Shown in pieces: positions 54,363 to 64,000 of a stretch of DNA of 64,000 nt. The translations under genes were made by a program, and so were the position numbers. The DNA is from Daphnia carinata. Taxonomy: Eukaryota > Arthropoda > Branchiopoda > Diplostraca > Daphniidae. The stretch is taken from contig NC_081333.1 of the NCBI RefSeq assembly GCF_022539665.2, forward strand, positions 4,710,971 through 4,774,970. Reading direction: 5' to 3'. The stretch's first letter is position 1. Every line of letters begins with the position of its first letter. The notes beneath the pieces are model-generated. The model saw only the letters and a program-made list of their open reading frames with translations. It was not told the origin of the DNA and made no database searches.

Positions 54363-57300
54363 TTATAAGCGTGGCTGTGCTTTAAACCTATCGCTGCTAC
54401 TCTTTGCTGTACTTGGCCGAGAAAGCTGAAGTGATTCACTGGCCATATAACAGTCCAAACTTTCTTCGGTTTTCGGACTATTTCGGAACGTGGTCTTTTT
54501 CCTAACCCCACTCGAAGATCTGTTGCTTGTGGGGTTGAACGACATGTTTGATGTTGTGGCAGATGTTCTATCAGGATACACTTGAAGTCCACTTGGATGA
54601 ATCTCTTTCTTATCCTTCAAAAATGTAAAATGCAGTTATTCAGAATACTTAATTTTCTTCCGAGGATGAAATTTCTTATACCATTGCTTGTCTCTCAAAC
54701 AAAGGAGGCATCTGCCATACTCGATTCAGCATCTCTTCTTTATCCATGTAGTACTGTAAAAGTCTCTCGCGTTCCACCACCTCTTTATAGCAGCGCCTGT
54801 GTGCTATGTCTTCCAGCGCCTGATCACCTCCACGGACATTTGTCCAAGCAGGATCAAGACGAATGGCACGCAAACGAGATCTCCGCTCACGTTCTCGCTC
54901 TTGTTGTTGCCAGCTATTCGCTAGCTGTTCTTCACATTTTTTCCTGAAATAAGAAAAAAATAATAAATAATAAAAATATTGCGCTTTGTAGAGAACTATT
55001 GGAGCGATTAGTACTAACTTTGTTAATCTTCGCCGAAGAACCGAAGCCTTATTTTCGCCACTTGCAGGTTGCAAAGGTGAATTGAAGGACTGGAGGGCAT
55101 CAAACTTTACGCAGGATCTTTGTTGTTTATCAGGTGAACGTAATCTAGCCGAAGATGGCGCTAGTTTATTGCGAGGCGTTTGACGAGCGGAAAACGACGA
55201 ACGCTTCTCGTTACAATGAGCTGCTTCGGACCCCAAGGAAAACTGCAACCGAAAAAGAAAATTAGAGAAACTGGATATTTTTTTGCAAATTCGGCTATCC
55301 AACTTTTTCTGTCGGCACGAGATTGTCGGTAGAGAAGATAAATGGTCGAGCTGTTGTGGTCAGATTTTGTTTCTTCCTAAAATCAAGCTCACGGGCCAGC
55401 ATTTCATGTGATTTTTTATAATCAGGTATTATTTTTTTGATGCTGCGACCGCTGTTACAACTGTTCGCTTTCCATTTCGCCAGATCGTCTGAGCCGTAGC
55501 CAGTCGAATATTGACCAGAATTCTCTGAGCTACGACTGCGACCGGCAGACAGACAACGGGGTAAAGTCGCGCTTTGTAACAAGGCCAGCGAACGTGCTTC
55601 ACGTTTCAATGATCTGCATGAATAATGTCGTTGTGAAATGAATATTTTTTGAACATGGCCCAATGAACATAATTCGAAAATATTGTGTGATAAAGCTCGG
55701 TGGTAACATGACCTGTATGAATCTTCATCGTCCTTCTTCTCTCCGAGCAATTGTTTCAAAAATTGCTTTTTTTGTTTCAGCAAATCTAGGACATCAAGGG
55801 AATCGTCGGCGGAGGAAGAGTTAAATCCAAGGTTGGTTTTCGTAAGAGCATTAGGTTTCCACTTCTGCATCCTCAGATCCGGATTGGACTGCCACGGCCG
55901 CTGCTGGACGGTGTAAACTTGGAAATCGCGCATATCGGATGAGGAGACGCGTGACATGGATGAACTCCGATCGTGGCGATAACTGTTTCGGTTGGTTGTG
56001 GGGGCAAGCCTTGTAAGAGACAACTTTTATTAAATGGAAAAAACACAACAACTGCCTTGCTATTCTGCCTACAAAATCCACTTTCATAGTCAACACGAGC
56101 CAAATAAAATCTGAATGATCAACTGTTTCCGACCATTCGCATCCGCAGTTATTCATCGCTGCTAGGTTCAAAGTTCGCAATTTGATTTTTTAACACAAAA
56201 TGCCAACAATATCAAACAAAATGCATTGAAAATCGTCAGTTGCTCAGTCGTTATTTAAAATATTTGTGCTTACGTGTATAGATAACGTTTTGTCCATTCC
56301 AACCGGGAGGGGTCTTTGAACGTGGTTGAACGAGATTTCCTAGTATTGGCTTCTTTCAGGCAAGACTTGCGACTATTAGCAGACGAGATGGCTCTTTCCC
56401 TGATAAGGACGTCACGCGCCATTGTTGAGGCTGCATTGTTGTTGGCGAAAAGTGGCGGATAACCCATGGAACTGTCGCTGGACATGTGGGGCTGCATAGA
56501 AGTGCTGCTGCTGCGAGTAGTCAAAGTTGATGAAACCTGTACTTCCACTGATTGGCTCGTTTCAGCGGTTTCCAAACTATCGTCCTGAAAACGAGAGCTC
56601 TGATACCGAATCGGAGGTGAGTGTACGGTCGGTCGCGTTGAATAGCGGGCTTGCATTGAATCAAAGGAACTTGTGGGCGACGAAGTAGCATTGACGTTTA
56701 CTGAACCCGAAGTCGTGGCCAAAGTAGACGTCCCACTCATCTCCATCGAGCCAGGTGTGAAAAAACTATCCGTGGTTCCAGACGAGACGTTTGCCTCCAC
56801 AGAGTCGACTTTTCGTCTTTCCGGCCTGTACGGAGGGATGGCAGGGCATGGTCGAAGATATTCCCGCAAGGTATACGCCGAGTTCTTACAATGGCGCACG
56901 GCTGCTGGTGGTTCTTCCGCGCTTGAAGCCATTAGAGCTGCGCTACTAGCCGAGTAAATGCTGCCTGCAAATTGTGGGAAGACATTTTCATTGAGCCAAG
57001 CTTCTCTCAACGCTTTTGATTCAAGTTTGGAATATTTTCTAGAGTCAGTCCGCATGGAAGACGGACGGCGACGGACAGGACTGGAACTCAGGGGCTTACG
57101 GTGTCGGTTCTCGGTAGAAAGCGGGCGATCGAGCACGGCTGTATCATCCCAGCTCCGGCGCTGATTGAAACGAACGCTTGGCCTTCCGTTGACTGGTTCA
57201 ACCATGGATGGCGGAGCTTTGATGGGGAAGAACGTGACTTGGTCTGATTTCGAGGTCTTTAAGAAAGACGACCACGTATTTTTGTAGGTTAAATCGGCTA

Positions 57301-57589
57301 CTTTATCAGTTCGTTTTTTGCTGCTGGATCGGTTTCGCGGAAGAAACTGGGTATTTGATTCAGGTTCGATGCGGTTACGTCGGCCAGTATTTCTCGCACT
57401 GCCGTGCCGATGTTGCAGTTGTGGCGACTTGGGCACGCACCATACACTCCCCATAGGCCGTCGGAGAAGCCAATCGGGGAGAGCGGGGAACTCATACGAG
57501 TCCGGGAAGCTAGCGAAGAAGTGAGTTAGCTTTTGTGGAATCAGTCTACGATTTTTTGACTGACTACCAACCCCTGGACGATGGCTCAT
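54363..57589 (-). CDS. Uncharacterised 886-aa Ser/Arg-rich protein with basic coiled C-terminal segment
   Basis: Six exons join in phase: 56274-57589, 55713-56009, 55304-55613, 55019-55242, 54682-54943, 54363-54614 (2661 nt). The five introns are 61-264 bp with GT-AG ends. The ATG at 57589 (MSHRPGVG) is the first Met of the long exon. The frame is open upstream to a possible acceptor at 57655/57656, so an additional 5' exon is possible. The first 600 residues are low-complexity, rich in Ser, Thr, Arg and Pro, and probably disordered. Short ordered-looking parts are ALREAWLNENVFPQFAG, LLKQKKQFLKQLLGE and DYKKSHEMLARELDFRKKQ. Near the C-terminus is a charged helix-like segment (QQQERERERRSRLRAIRLD, then YKEVVERERLLQYYMDK and VWQMPPLFERQ) that looks like the conserved core. 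No enzyme motif, signal peptide or membrane segment is seen. A cytoskeletal, centrosomal or ciliary scaffold is a guess only. One donor (AAA|GTTGGA at 55304) is weak but is supported by phase. Confidence 0.8.
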
Positions 57590-58011
57590 TTTCTCACTGT
57601 ACACAGCACTAAGGCAATTTCTAGCCACTGCATCACTCTCTTTCACTGCAAATTCCTGTAAGCGTTAAATAAACAGAGTCACGGCAAATCAACGCGTCGA
57701 CAGTTTGTGCAAAAACACGCAATCAGACAGTATCAAGTAGACTGCTCGGGGTGGCGTCATTTAGGAGGTGAACGTACAACCGCCACCTTGTTTAGCTGTT
57801 GCCATGAAGATATGACAAATGTGTTACAGGAAATAGCAGTCGGATTCGACTTTTGGCTCCACGGTGGCTACAGCGACGTTTCGATATGAACTCCTTTCGG
57901 CTTCGCTGTAGCGACGGATTCGCTACGTGGCTGTTTGGTCGTTGATACTCAATACTAACATCGGTTAGCCCTATTCCTCCCTTTATTATGCGCGTGCGTA
58001 CAAATTCGGGT

Positions 58012-58290
58012 CTAGGTATTTCTTAAAGAGGAAAGTGGGGTGAATCGAAAAGCTGGGCAATTTGAATTTCTTTCTTTCGACATATGAGAGGAAAAGATGG
58101 CATTTTTTCCATGCTTCGTATCCTGGCCCATTTTGCTGCAACCACTTATAGGATCACGGGTCCACATTTCCTTACGGCCGAAGTGTCGAAAATGGCTTCT
58201 AGGATTGGCCGATGGCGATTTGCTACCTGACATTCTTTTCAAAAGCGTGCAGCTATCGTCAATTATTTTGTTTGCATCAACTTGTGTCAT
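58012..58290 (-). CDS. Hypothetical 92-aa ORF upstream of the 886-aa protein gene (weak)
   Basis: The frame runs from an ATG at 58290, directly after an in-frame TGA, to a TAG at 58012. The product (begins MTQVDANKIIDDSCTLLKRM) is polar, with Ser, Lys, Cys and Met scattered through it. No domain is recognised. It lies on the same strand as, and about 0.4 kb upstream of, the 886-aa protein gene. I could not splice it to that gene in phase. The opposite strand is also open over part of it, so coding is unproven. Confidence 0.25.
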   Translation of the reverse strand: MTQVDANKIIDDSCTLLKRMSGSKSPSANPRSHFRHFGRKEMWTRDPISGCSKMGQDTKHGKNAIFSSHMSKERNSNCPAFRFTPLSSLRNT

Positions 58291-59424
58291 TCTTCATGTC
58301 TTTCGTCATCAACTCGATGTTTGAAATAACTTATGGTCACTAATTGTTTTTATGTCCTACGAGATGCACGCTGACTATCGCTTCTTATTCAACTTATCTT
58401 TGGTGCGATACTCTATGCAAGCGGGAGTAGTGGTGATAGTAAAAGTTTAAAAGCGCTGAGTAATCTGTCTAGTCAAGCTACTGTATGTAGGCATACCGTC
58501 TAGTTGAGACAGACACCTGATCAATTATCTGTCTGTCGTAGTAGTTGTCACGTCGATCATCCAAGTCATTTTTCAGGGAGAAAAGTGTGAAACTGGAGAG
58601 GTCATACACGAAAGTGTAAATAAAAAAAAAAGTTGGCGCTAGAAAGTCAGCTCTGTTCGATTTCAAGTGCATAGTTCGTACTCAAACGTATGGACCACTG
58701 ATTAAAAAGATTGTTGTTTTGTCGCACATTATGCAGTGAGAAATGAGGTGACCTATAAAGTAATAGATTGTTAGACCAAACCAGGACTGTTTTCTCAAAA
58801 ATAAAACTTTTTATTAAAAATTTTAATATTCTGATGTCTACGTGGACTCCATTTTTCATTTAACGACAAAAAAAATAAACTAAAGGATAAAAATGTAATT
58901 CCTTATTCCGATGCAGGGGTAATGGAATTGGCATAAAGAAAATTATTCAGGTTAAATGTTTTATCGTAAAGCCCAAAACAAGAAATTAACGTTTGCTTAT
59001 TTTTTTTTTCGTTAAAAATTTAAAACATGATTCACGGTTAATGATCAATTGAAAAGTGGAGCACTGTAGACATCAATAAGTTTCATTTATTTGTCTTTTA
59101 TTTATTTATTTTCGTCCATATAAAACAACCGGTCAACCATCGATTGTGACTTGCAAAATGAAATCTGACACGGATTCATCATGGGCATTGTTACCGACAA
59201 AGTTATTGTTTGCGCAGCTGAAAAAGACAATAATTGAATATTCTTCGGTGTACGAATTGACCAGGTGCAAGACGAACGTCAGGTAAGATCCGGCAGATTA
59301 GGCGACGACAGCGAAATGACGTTTTCATTGTACGAAAGTAAAAAAAAAAAAAAAAAAAAATTGACATACCGTCATTCTCTGTAAAGGTACAAAAAGAAAA
59401 GTTGAACTAAAAATAGACGCTAAA
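58291..59424. other. Intergenic, nothing recognised
   Basis: AT-rich DNA between the 5' end of the minus-strand genes and the pseudogene cluster. It includes an A run at 59340-59360. No coding frame with support was found. Confidence 0.6.
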
Positions 59425-60010
59425 ATGCGCCCAAAAGGAAATCAATTCTGGAACAATGATGGTTGATCCAATTCAAAAGCCCCACTACTTTCAGCGTTTA
59501 ATTGTAGTAGACATCGACCATGTTCATTTGAAGGATGTCACTGTACGTTGAGCTATCCGACTCGATCTTCTGCAGTGTGTCCCGGTCATCTGCCGGTCAC
59601 GGACCGTCCGAACACGAAACCAAAGTCAACTAGATTCACTAACGAGCCTGAATCAATGTGCAATTAACGTAGCCAAATCTGACGGATATCCGGTCGGATG
59701 ATATCTGATGCCGGACGTCCCGTTTTTCAAAATAATTCGGTGTGGAAATCACGGCAAAAAAAGCTTGCACAGACCTTGCACATTGTCATTTGGACGCGGC
59801 CGAATTTCGATGAGATAATTTAAAGATCTGACATCCTTAGGTACAGACCCGAAATCAGGTCGTATTGGTTTAACGTCACGTAACGGTTTCAATTACAATC
59901 GAATCACGACGTACTGCGTGTTGTTGTCTACTCCCGGATGAGCAGTTTTGACGCAATTGGCTGGCCCGGTATTGGAAAAATTCATGACCGACGATCACAG
60001 TGTTCTCGTT
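59425..60010 (-). pseudogene. GT31 (beta-1,3-galactosyltransferase-like) pseudogene, N-terminal and central part
   Basis: GT31 enzymes are Golgi type II glycosyltransferases. Read on the minus strand, pieces of the lumenal domain appear in correct protein order but in changing frames: GVDNNTQYVVIR, PDFGSVPKDVRSLNYLIEI, VISTPNYFEKRDVRHQI, LVDFGFVFGRSV, KIESDSSTYSDILQMNMVD, and then the family signature NLTLK with its first Leu replaced by a TAA stop (plus-strand 59498-59500), followed by GLLNWINHHC. The DDD metal site that should follow is not found. At least three frame changes and several stops make this a dead copy. Boundaries are approximate. Confidence 0.75.
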
Positions 60011-60224
60011 GGACGTCCATTTTTGTTGGCTCTTCGCTAAAGCTTCTTTGTTCCACTAACATTTCACGAGCGATACCAGGAATGGTTTGAGCTATACTTG
60101 CCCCTCGTGTAACATGTTACATTACCCGCAATTTTTCTCGAACTGAGAGCCAATAAGATGGAGGCTTGAGCTTATAACATATGGACGGACGCTCAACTGG
60201 AACGGACTTTGTTCCGCCATCACC

Positions 60225-60440
60225 GAGAAGTCCCGCCTTTTCTCGATGCCAACCTCACTTCAGGGTAAAGTGCCACACCAGATCGTGTTGACCGTTAGAG
60301 GTTCCGCAGGCCACTGGGATGTTGCTAACGTGGATACCTGTATGGCAGCCTCTTTTGAAATGTGCTGGTTTAAACTAGGATACGAAACCTCGAAAGGGTA
60401 TTTTACTTGCTCCGGGACGTAATGACGATCTGTTTTGGTG
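60225..60440 (-). pseudogene. GT31-like C-terminal remnant (second copy)
   Basis: On the minus strand a frame reads RHYVPEQVKYPFEVSYPS, LNQHISKEAA and, after a TGA, SEVGIEKRRDF. This resembles the C-terminal part of GT31 domains (the pattern yP-yPpYLnG-gYliSkeAa, then the G-g-l-a-e-GI end). It lies upstream, in the sense of that strand, of the N-terminal remnant. The protein order is therefore inverted, and this should be the tail of a separate tandem copy. The match is weaker than for the neighbouring remnant. Confidence 0.5.
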
Positions 60441-60454
60441 TGATTATTCGATAA

Positions 60455-60830
60455 CGGATTAGGGTCATCTACCAGATGCTGGGACATCACCATGGTAACA
60501 CGGCGATCATCGACGTCCTGAAAATGGATATCGAGTTCTCCGAATGGGAGACGATTCCGCAAATGGTACGGTCCAGTATTTTAGCGGAAAAAGTCAAACA
60601 ATTGGCCGTGGATATCCATTTTAATGCTGACGACCCCATAGAGGCTCTCAGAAAAATGTGGGCATCCTGCAAGACCTAGAATCATTCACAGTCTCGTCTT
60701 CTGGAGGTGGAGAATTTGTCCGGTATACTTCGCGACCCAACCCTATTGAACTATTACGGTTCTACATGTTGTGGCAACCGTACTTCGAATACAACATAAC
60801 TGATATTACCGCAAGGTCATTTATTTCTTT
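60455..60830 (+). pseudogene. METTL24/Methyltransf_21-like C-terminal fragment, frameshifted
   Basis: The frame starts just after a stop at 60452-60454. It encodes IYQMLGHHHGNTAIIDVLKM, DIEFSEWETIPQM and LAEKVKQLAVDIHF, which match the D-(L/I)-E-x-x-E-W-x-(V/I) core of METTL24-like arthropod methyltransferase-domain proteins. After RKMW the frame hits a TAG (60677-60679). The expected continuation GILQDLESF...VRYTSRPNP runs on in another frame, as if one G were lost from the run at 60660-60662. The N-terminal half, with the SAM-binding region, is absent upstream. This is a truncated, broken copy, unless the missing base is a sequencing error. Confidence 0.7.
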
Positions 60831-61415
60831 AACAATTGTTTTTTTTTAAAGCAACTTTTAACAAAAAGATTTGGGACGATTGCTGGCACTTATCGCTTAT
60901 CATCATTCATACCACTCATGACTCTGCACTGTAAACGTACAACGTATAGCGACGAATTTTGTTTGAAATAAGTAGCACTTGACCATATGACTTGCTATTA
61001 GACAATTGGCCAAGGGCAGTTGACTGACGGGCAAACACTTCAAAAACCTAAAAAGTTTTGTTTAAATAACTGAAAATTCTTCTGTGAATTTCGAAAATAC
61101 GACTGTGTCATGAAAGAGTTCCGGCTTCTGGTTAACACTCAAAGCATACGTACTGTATACGTAAGGGCTACCAGTAAACACATTGCAACATAAAATTGCG
61201 TGACAGGGGCGAGCCAACTTATTGACATCCATGCAGTTGAACGGTGCATAAGTAATGGATAGCAATTATCGACTTCTTTTACGCGAATTAGCACGTCCAT
61301 GATTTTTTGTTATTGTGAGTTTGGAGCTGGATTTGCTTTTTGTGGCAGTTCGTGGTAGTTAACGAATTTCAAATCTTTCATTTCAAACATCGAGAAAGAG
61401 GAAAGCCGTTAGAAC

Positions 61416-62056
61416 TTGACCATTTTGAATCCACTTGTAAGTCGTACGGCTGACCAGAGACATCATCAAAAAATGATTTCCTATTCGATTTATGGAAATT
61501 TCTGGAGGGCGGATGTTGTGAAAACATATTTAGAGCCTTTTAAAAAGACGCTGAGGAGGATTCCTTCGATCTACCCAGGTACGTTTAAAGTTAAACCAAA
61601 CATTTTACACTAGCGATAAATAATATTCTTAAATTTGAATAAGGCCGGGTGGTACGTATTTATCACAATTTGACACAGCACGACGCGAAACTTAGGGTAT
61701 GATTAACAATTGTTTAAATCTTAGAAGCCACATCGATTTCTGCAATGCAACAGAGATCATTCAAAATCGAAAGTTGGCCGACATATTCGCGATGACGTGG
61801 CGCTCGGTATAGACTACTACTCATGCAAAACTACTAGTTGAATTAAATATCAAACTATATTGCCTTTACAGTTCCTCTACTAGATGGCATAGTGGATGCG
61901 TTAATGTGGGGAGATTCGGACAGTCACATAATAGCTCGTGAAGCGGACGCCGCACGGGCGTGGCTGGCTAGCGACAGTGTTTTCGACATAATGAGAGATC
62001 ATCCTTCGCATTGCAGATTCATCGTTGGATATTCGTCCATTTGTCTTCTTCGTTTT
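61416..62056 (+). pseudogene. Glycosyltransferase-like pseudogene with retained introns
   Basis: Four blocks in protein order match a putative glycosyltransferase family common in Daphnia. The blocks are ISYSIYGN..YLEPFKKTL..IYPG (to 61578), RVVRIYHNLTQHDAKLR (61644-61696), SHIDFCNATEIIQNRKLADI then FAMTWRS (61725-61806), and VPLLDGIVDALMWGDSDSHI then READAARAWL..DIMRDHPSHCRF (61872-62020). The 65-bp GT-AG introns at 61579-61643 and 61807-61871 survive. Between blocks two and three the frame is lost by one base, with TGA and TAA stops in a 28-bp gap too short to be an intron. After FIVG the conserved tail is missing. This is a DNA-level (not processed) duplicate that decayed. Confidence 0.65.
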
Positions 62057-63082
62057 TAAAATCTAAAGAAACTAATTTTGCTTTTTGTGGGGCGTATCTG
62101 GAAATTGCAACCCCCTCATTTTTATTACTTTTAAACGGGAAACATCCGTTTCAGAGTGAGAACTTTATTTTACTTTTCATTTCTCTTACATGCCCAACTG
62201 TATAAGTCAGCAATATTCAAATATAAGGTCTTACATTAGAAACCTTGTTTACGTTTTTAATAGTTTTTTTCAGGTCTCTGAATACGGAAAGCTATAGAAA
62301 ACGTACGACTGGTTCTTAAAGAACGTGGACTAGACCCACTGCCTGTTCATTATTATATGATGTAAACCTCATGTAATAGGTATATTATTTTTTAAATACA
62401 AAATTATGGAATTCTGCAGCTTGCGCACATAAATCAAGCAATGCAAATGCTAAAGCTAAAGATTTTAGAAACCCAAATTATAGCAATAGCCATGCTTGTC
62501 TGTCTGGGGTTGTTTGTGCAGTAGCGAAGGTCAGACTGGTATGTGTACAAAGCAATGAGAAACACTCGGCGTCATCCCACACACATTAAAGCTCAGACAA
62601 ATACACCTGGGTAAACGCTCTACGTTCTTGACTGCATGCCTTTGCATGAAAAGTATAAGAACTTCAAGTGATGATGTTTCTTTTCTATTTTAAAAATATT
62701 TTGCCATGGAAGGTTATTCAATGAGATTGGGTTACCATAGCATAGAGGTACATGTACTTTCCACATCCTTCCAGAATCTGTGCGATGACCAATGGAGTCA
62801 CGTAGTTTTGATTACAAAGCGTTTTCCTTTATTTTCATGCCATCTCATTGTCCAAAGCCAGTTGAGTTTGAGCCTCAATATAGTGTTTTCAAATCAGGCT
62901 CTTTTCAGTTGCTCATGAGAACGCCTCAGTTGTGAATCAAGGAAACGTAGGAACACGACTGTTTTCAGACAGATCTCTTTATTGAATTAAACCAAACAAT
63001 TCAATTCTCATCTACGAGCAGACAGAGCCGCGTAGTTAGAGGAGTTGTGACACCAGTTAAATTGTTCCAAGTGAATAAAACA
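62057..63082. other. Intergenic and 5' region of the Star-like gene
   Basis: No coding frame with support was found. Close to the start codon, a tract ending in gactgttttcag (about 62970) could be an acceptor for a 5' UTR exon of the gene starting at 63083. Confidence 0.5.
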
Positions 63083-64000
63083 ATGCGTGTGAATTCCACC
63101 CTTATAGTACGTCTCTTAGCAATGCCTACGTTGTTATTGCCCTTTTTCTACATCATCGGTATCATGAAAGTTGAATTCAACTTCGCCGTAGATCGAACGG
63201 TAGCAGGGAAGCATCGATCCAGCTCACAAAATCTTACCCATCCTATACCAGAAACACATCAGCAAAATGAGACCAGCAGCACGGAATCACTGCCAGTTGA
63301 ATACAATTTGATGGAAGAGACCTATGGCAGAAAATGGGACAAGGATCAAGATGCTGTGTATGTATCGCCTATTGATTGTACAATGGGTATGTGCCTATAA
63401 AAGTACACATGCTCTGATGTCTGTTCATAGTTCTCTGTAAATAAAGTAGTCTCGATTTCAGATTACGTCAATGCGCACAAGTTGCAACAGGACCATCCTT
63501 GCGTTATTCAACTGATTCGACGTGACTACCTCCACCCGCCCGCATCGAAAAGCCTCGCCTATCAAATGGATCATCCTGATTCGGTCGATCCTTCCGATGG
63601 ACAATCTAAAGTCATTTTAAAAATTCTACAGAACAAAGTAACAAACCAAAGCGATTAAGAATTTCAGAAATTCTTGTTGTAGAAATTATCAATGTACACA
63701 TGAATTGAGGAGAAATTAAGTGTGGGTTATGATTATTCTTGGTTTTTGAAGCGCCGTGGATTTTTCATAGAAGCCGGTGGCTATGACGGAGAATTTCTTT
63801 CCAATACTTTATTCATGGAACGATCGCTTCAGTGGAGTGGTTTGCTGATTGAAGCTGACAAGACAGCCTATAGCAAACTGTTAAAACGCAACCGTAAAGC
63901 TTTTTCTTCGCCTGTGTGCCTCAGCACGAAGCCTTACGCGATGGAAGTTAAGTCTCCATTAAATAAAGTAATTTTGAATCTAACGAATTGCATTGCATTT
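63083..64000 (+). CDS. Star-like type II membrane protein with FkbM-methyltransferase-like domain (5' part)
   Basis: Drosophila Star is a type II membrane protein that helps EGF-receptor ligands leave the ER; its lumenal part is related to FkbM methyltransferases. Exons are 63083-63386, 63462-63637 and 63752 to at least 63946, with introns of 75 and 114 bp. All joins are in phase. The ATG at 63083 (aacaATGcg) starts a short basic N-terminus, then a membrane segment at residues about 7-30 (LLAMPTLLLPFFYIIGI) and a polar stem. The domain begins around HPCVIQLIRRDYLHPPASKS and carries the core GFFIEAGGYDGEFLSNTLFM and SGLLIEADKTAYSKLLKRNR, with the CLSTKP element typical of the arthropod family. 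A possible donor (GAA|GTTAAG) lies at 63946/63947; otherwise the frame is open to the window end. The gene is cut off at the right edge. Because many arthropod paralogues exist, one-to-one orthology with Star is not claimed. Confidence 0.85.

Noticed and set aside
56673-57524. Plus-strand frames of 65-95 codons
   Set aside because: They are antisense shadows of the long first exon of the 886-aa protein gene.
60247-60426. Plus-strand frame reading SLQGKVPHQIVLTVRGS as an upstream part of the METTL24-like fragment
   Set aside because: It is out of phase with the METTL24-like frame and ends at a stop. The opposite strand of the same interval gives a better family match (GT31 C-terminus).

Overview
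The window looks like nuclear DNA of a branchiopod crustacean, most probably Daphnia. Genes are split into many exons. Most introns inside the compact genes are 61-101 bp with GT-AG ends. The gene families seen (sidestep-type Ig receptor, RasGRP, Star-like FkbM protein, fucosyl/galactosyltransferase-like remnants) fit an arthropod. Non-coding DNA is AT-rich and full of long homopolymers and microsatellites. There are no operons, tRNAs, rRNAs, CRISPR arrays or recognisable transposons. The species assignment is inference.

Layout. (1) 2.4-19 kb, minus strand: a sidestep (side) family cell-adhesion gene. I could join 12 exons in frame from a signal-peptide exon (ATG at 18979) through five Ig domains to a fibronectin III domain. 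The membrane-anchor and cytoplasmic exons must lie left of position 2437, probably outside the window. (2) 20-40.6 kb: about 20 kb with no supportable gene. (3) 40.7-46.6 kb, minus strand: a complete 14-exon RasGRP-type Ras/Rap guanine nucleotide exchange factor, 990 aa by my splice model. It has a REM domain split by a long insertion, a CDC25 RasGEF domain and a canonical C1 zinc finger, but no EF-hands. Possible 5' non-coding exons lie at 48.5 and 51.9 kb. (4) 54.4-57.6 kb, minus strand: a complete 6-exon gene for an 886-aa Ser/Arg-rich protein I do not recognise, with a basic/coiled C-terminal segment. (5) 59.4-62.1 kb: a cluster of dead gene pieces on both strands. It holds two GT31 (beta-1,3-galactosyltransferase-like) remnants, a METTL24/Methyltransf_21-like C-terminal fragment and a glycosyltransferase-like remnant with surviving introns. 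(6) 63.1-64 kb, plus strand: the 5' part of an apparently intact type II membrane protein of the Star/FkbM-methyltransferase-like family, cut by the window edge.

The intact genes are neuronal or signalling-like (axon-guidance ligand, DAG-responsive Ras activator, Star-like trafficking factor), but nothing shows that they are co-regulated. Exon joins were made by hand. They rest on splice consensus, continuous reading phase and family conservation, and no transcript evidence was available. I found no wholly new system. The most notable items are the EF-hand-less RasGRP, its split REM domain, the acidic insertion in the side FN3 domain, a GC-AG intron proven by phase, and the glyco-gene graveyard beside the Star-like gene.
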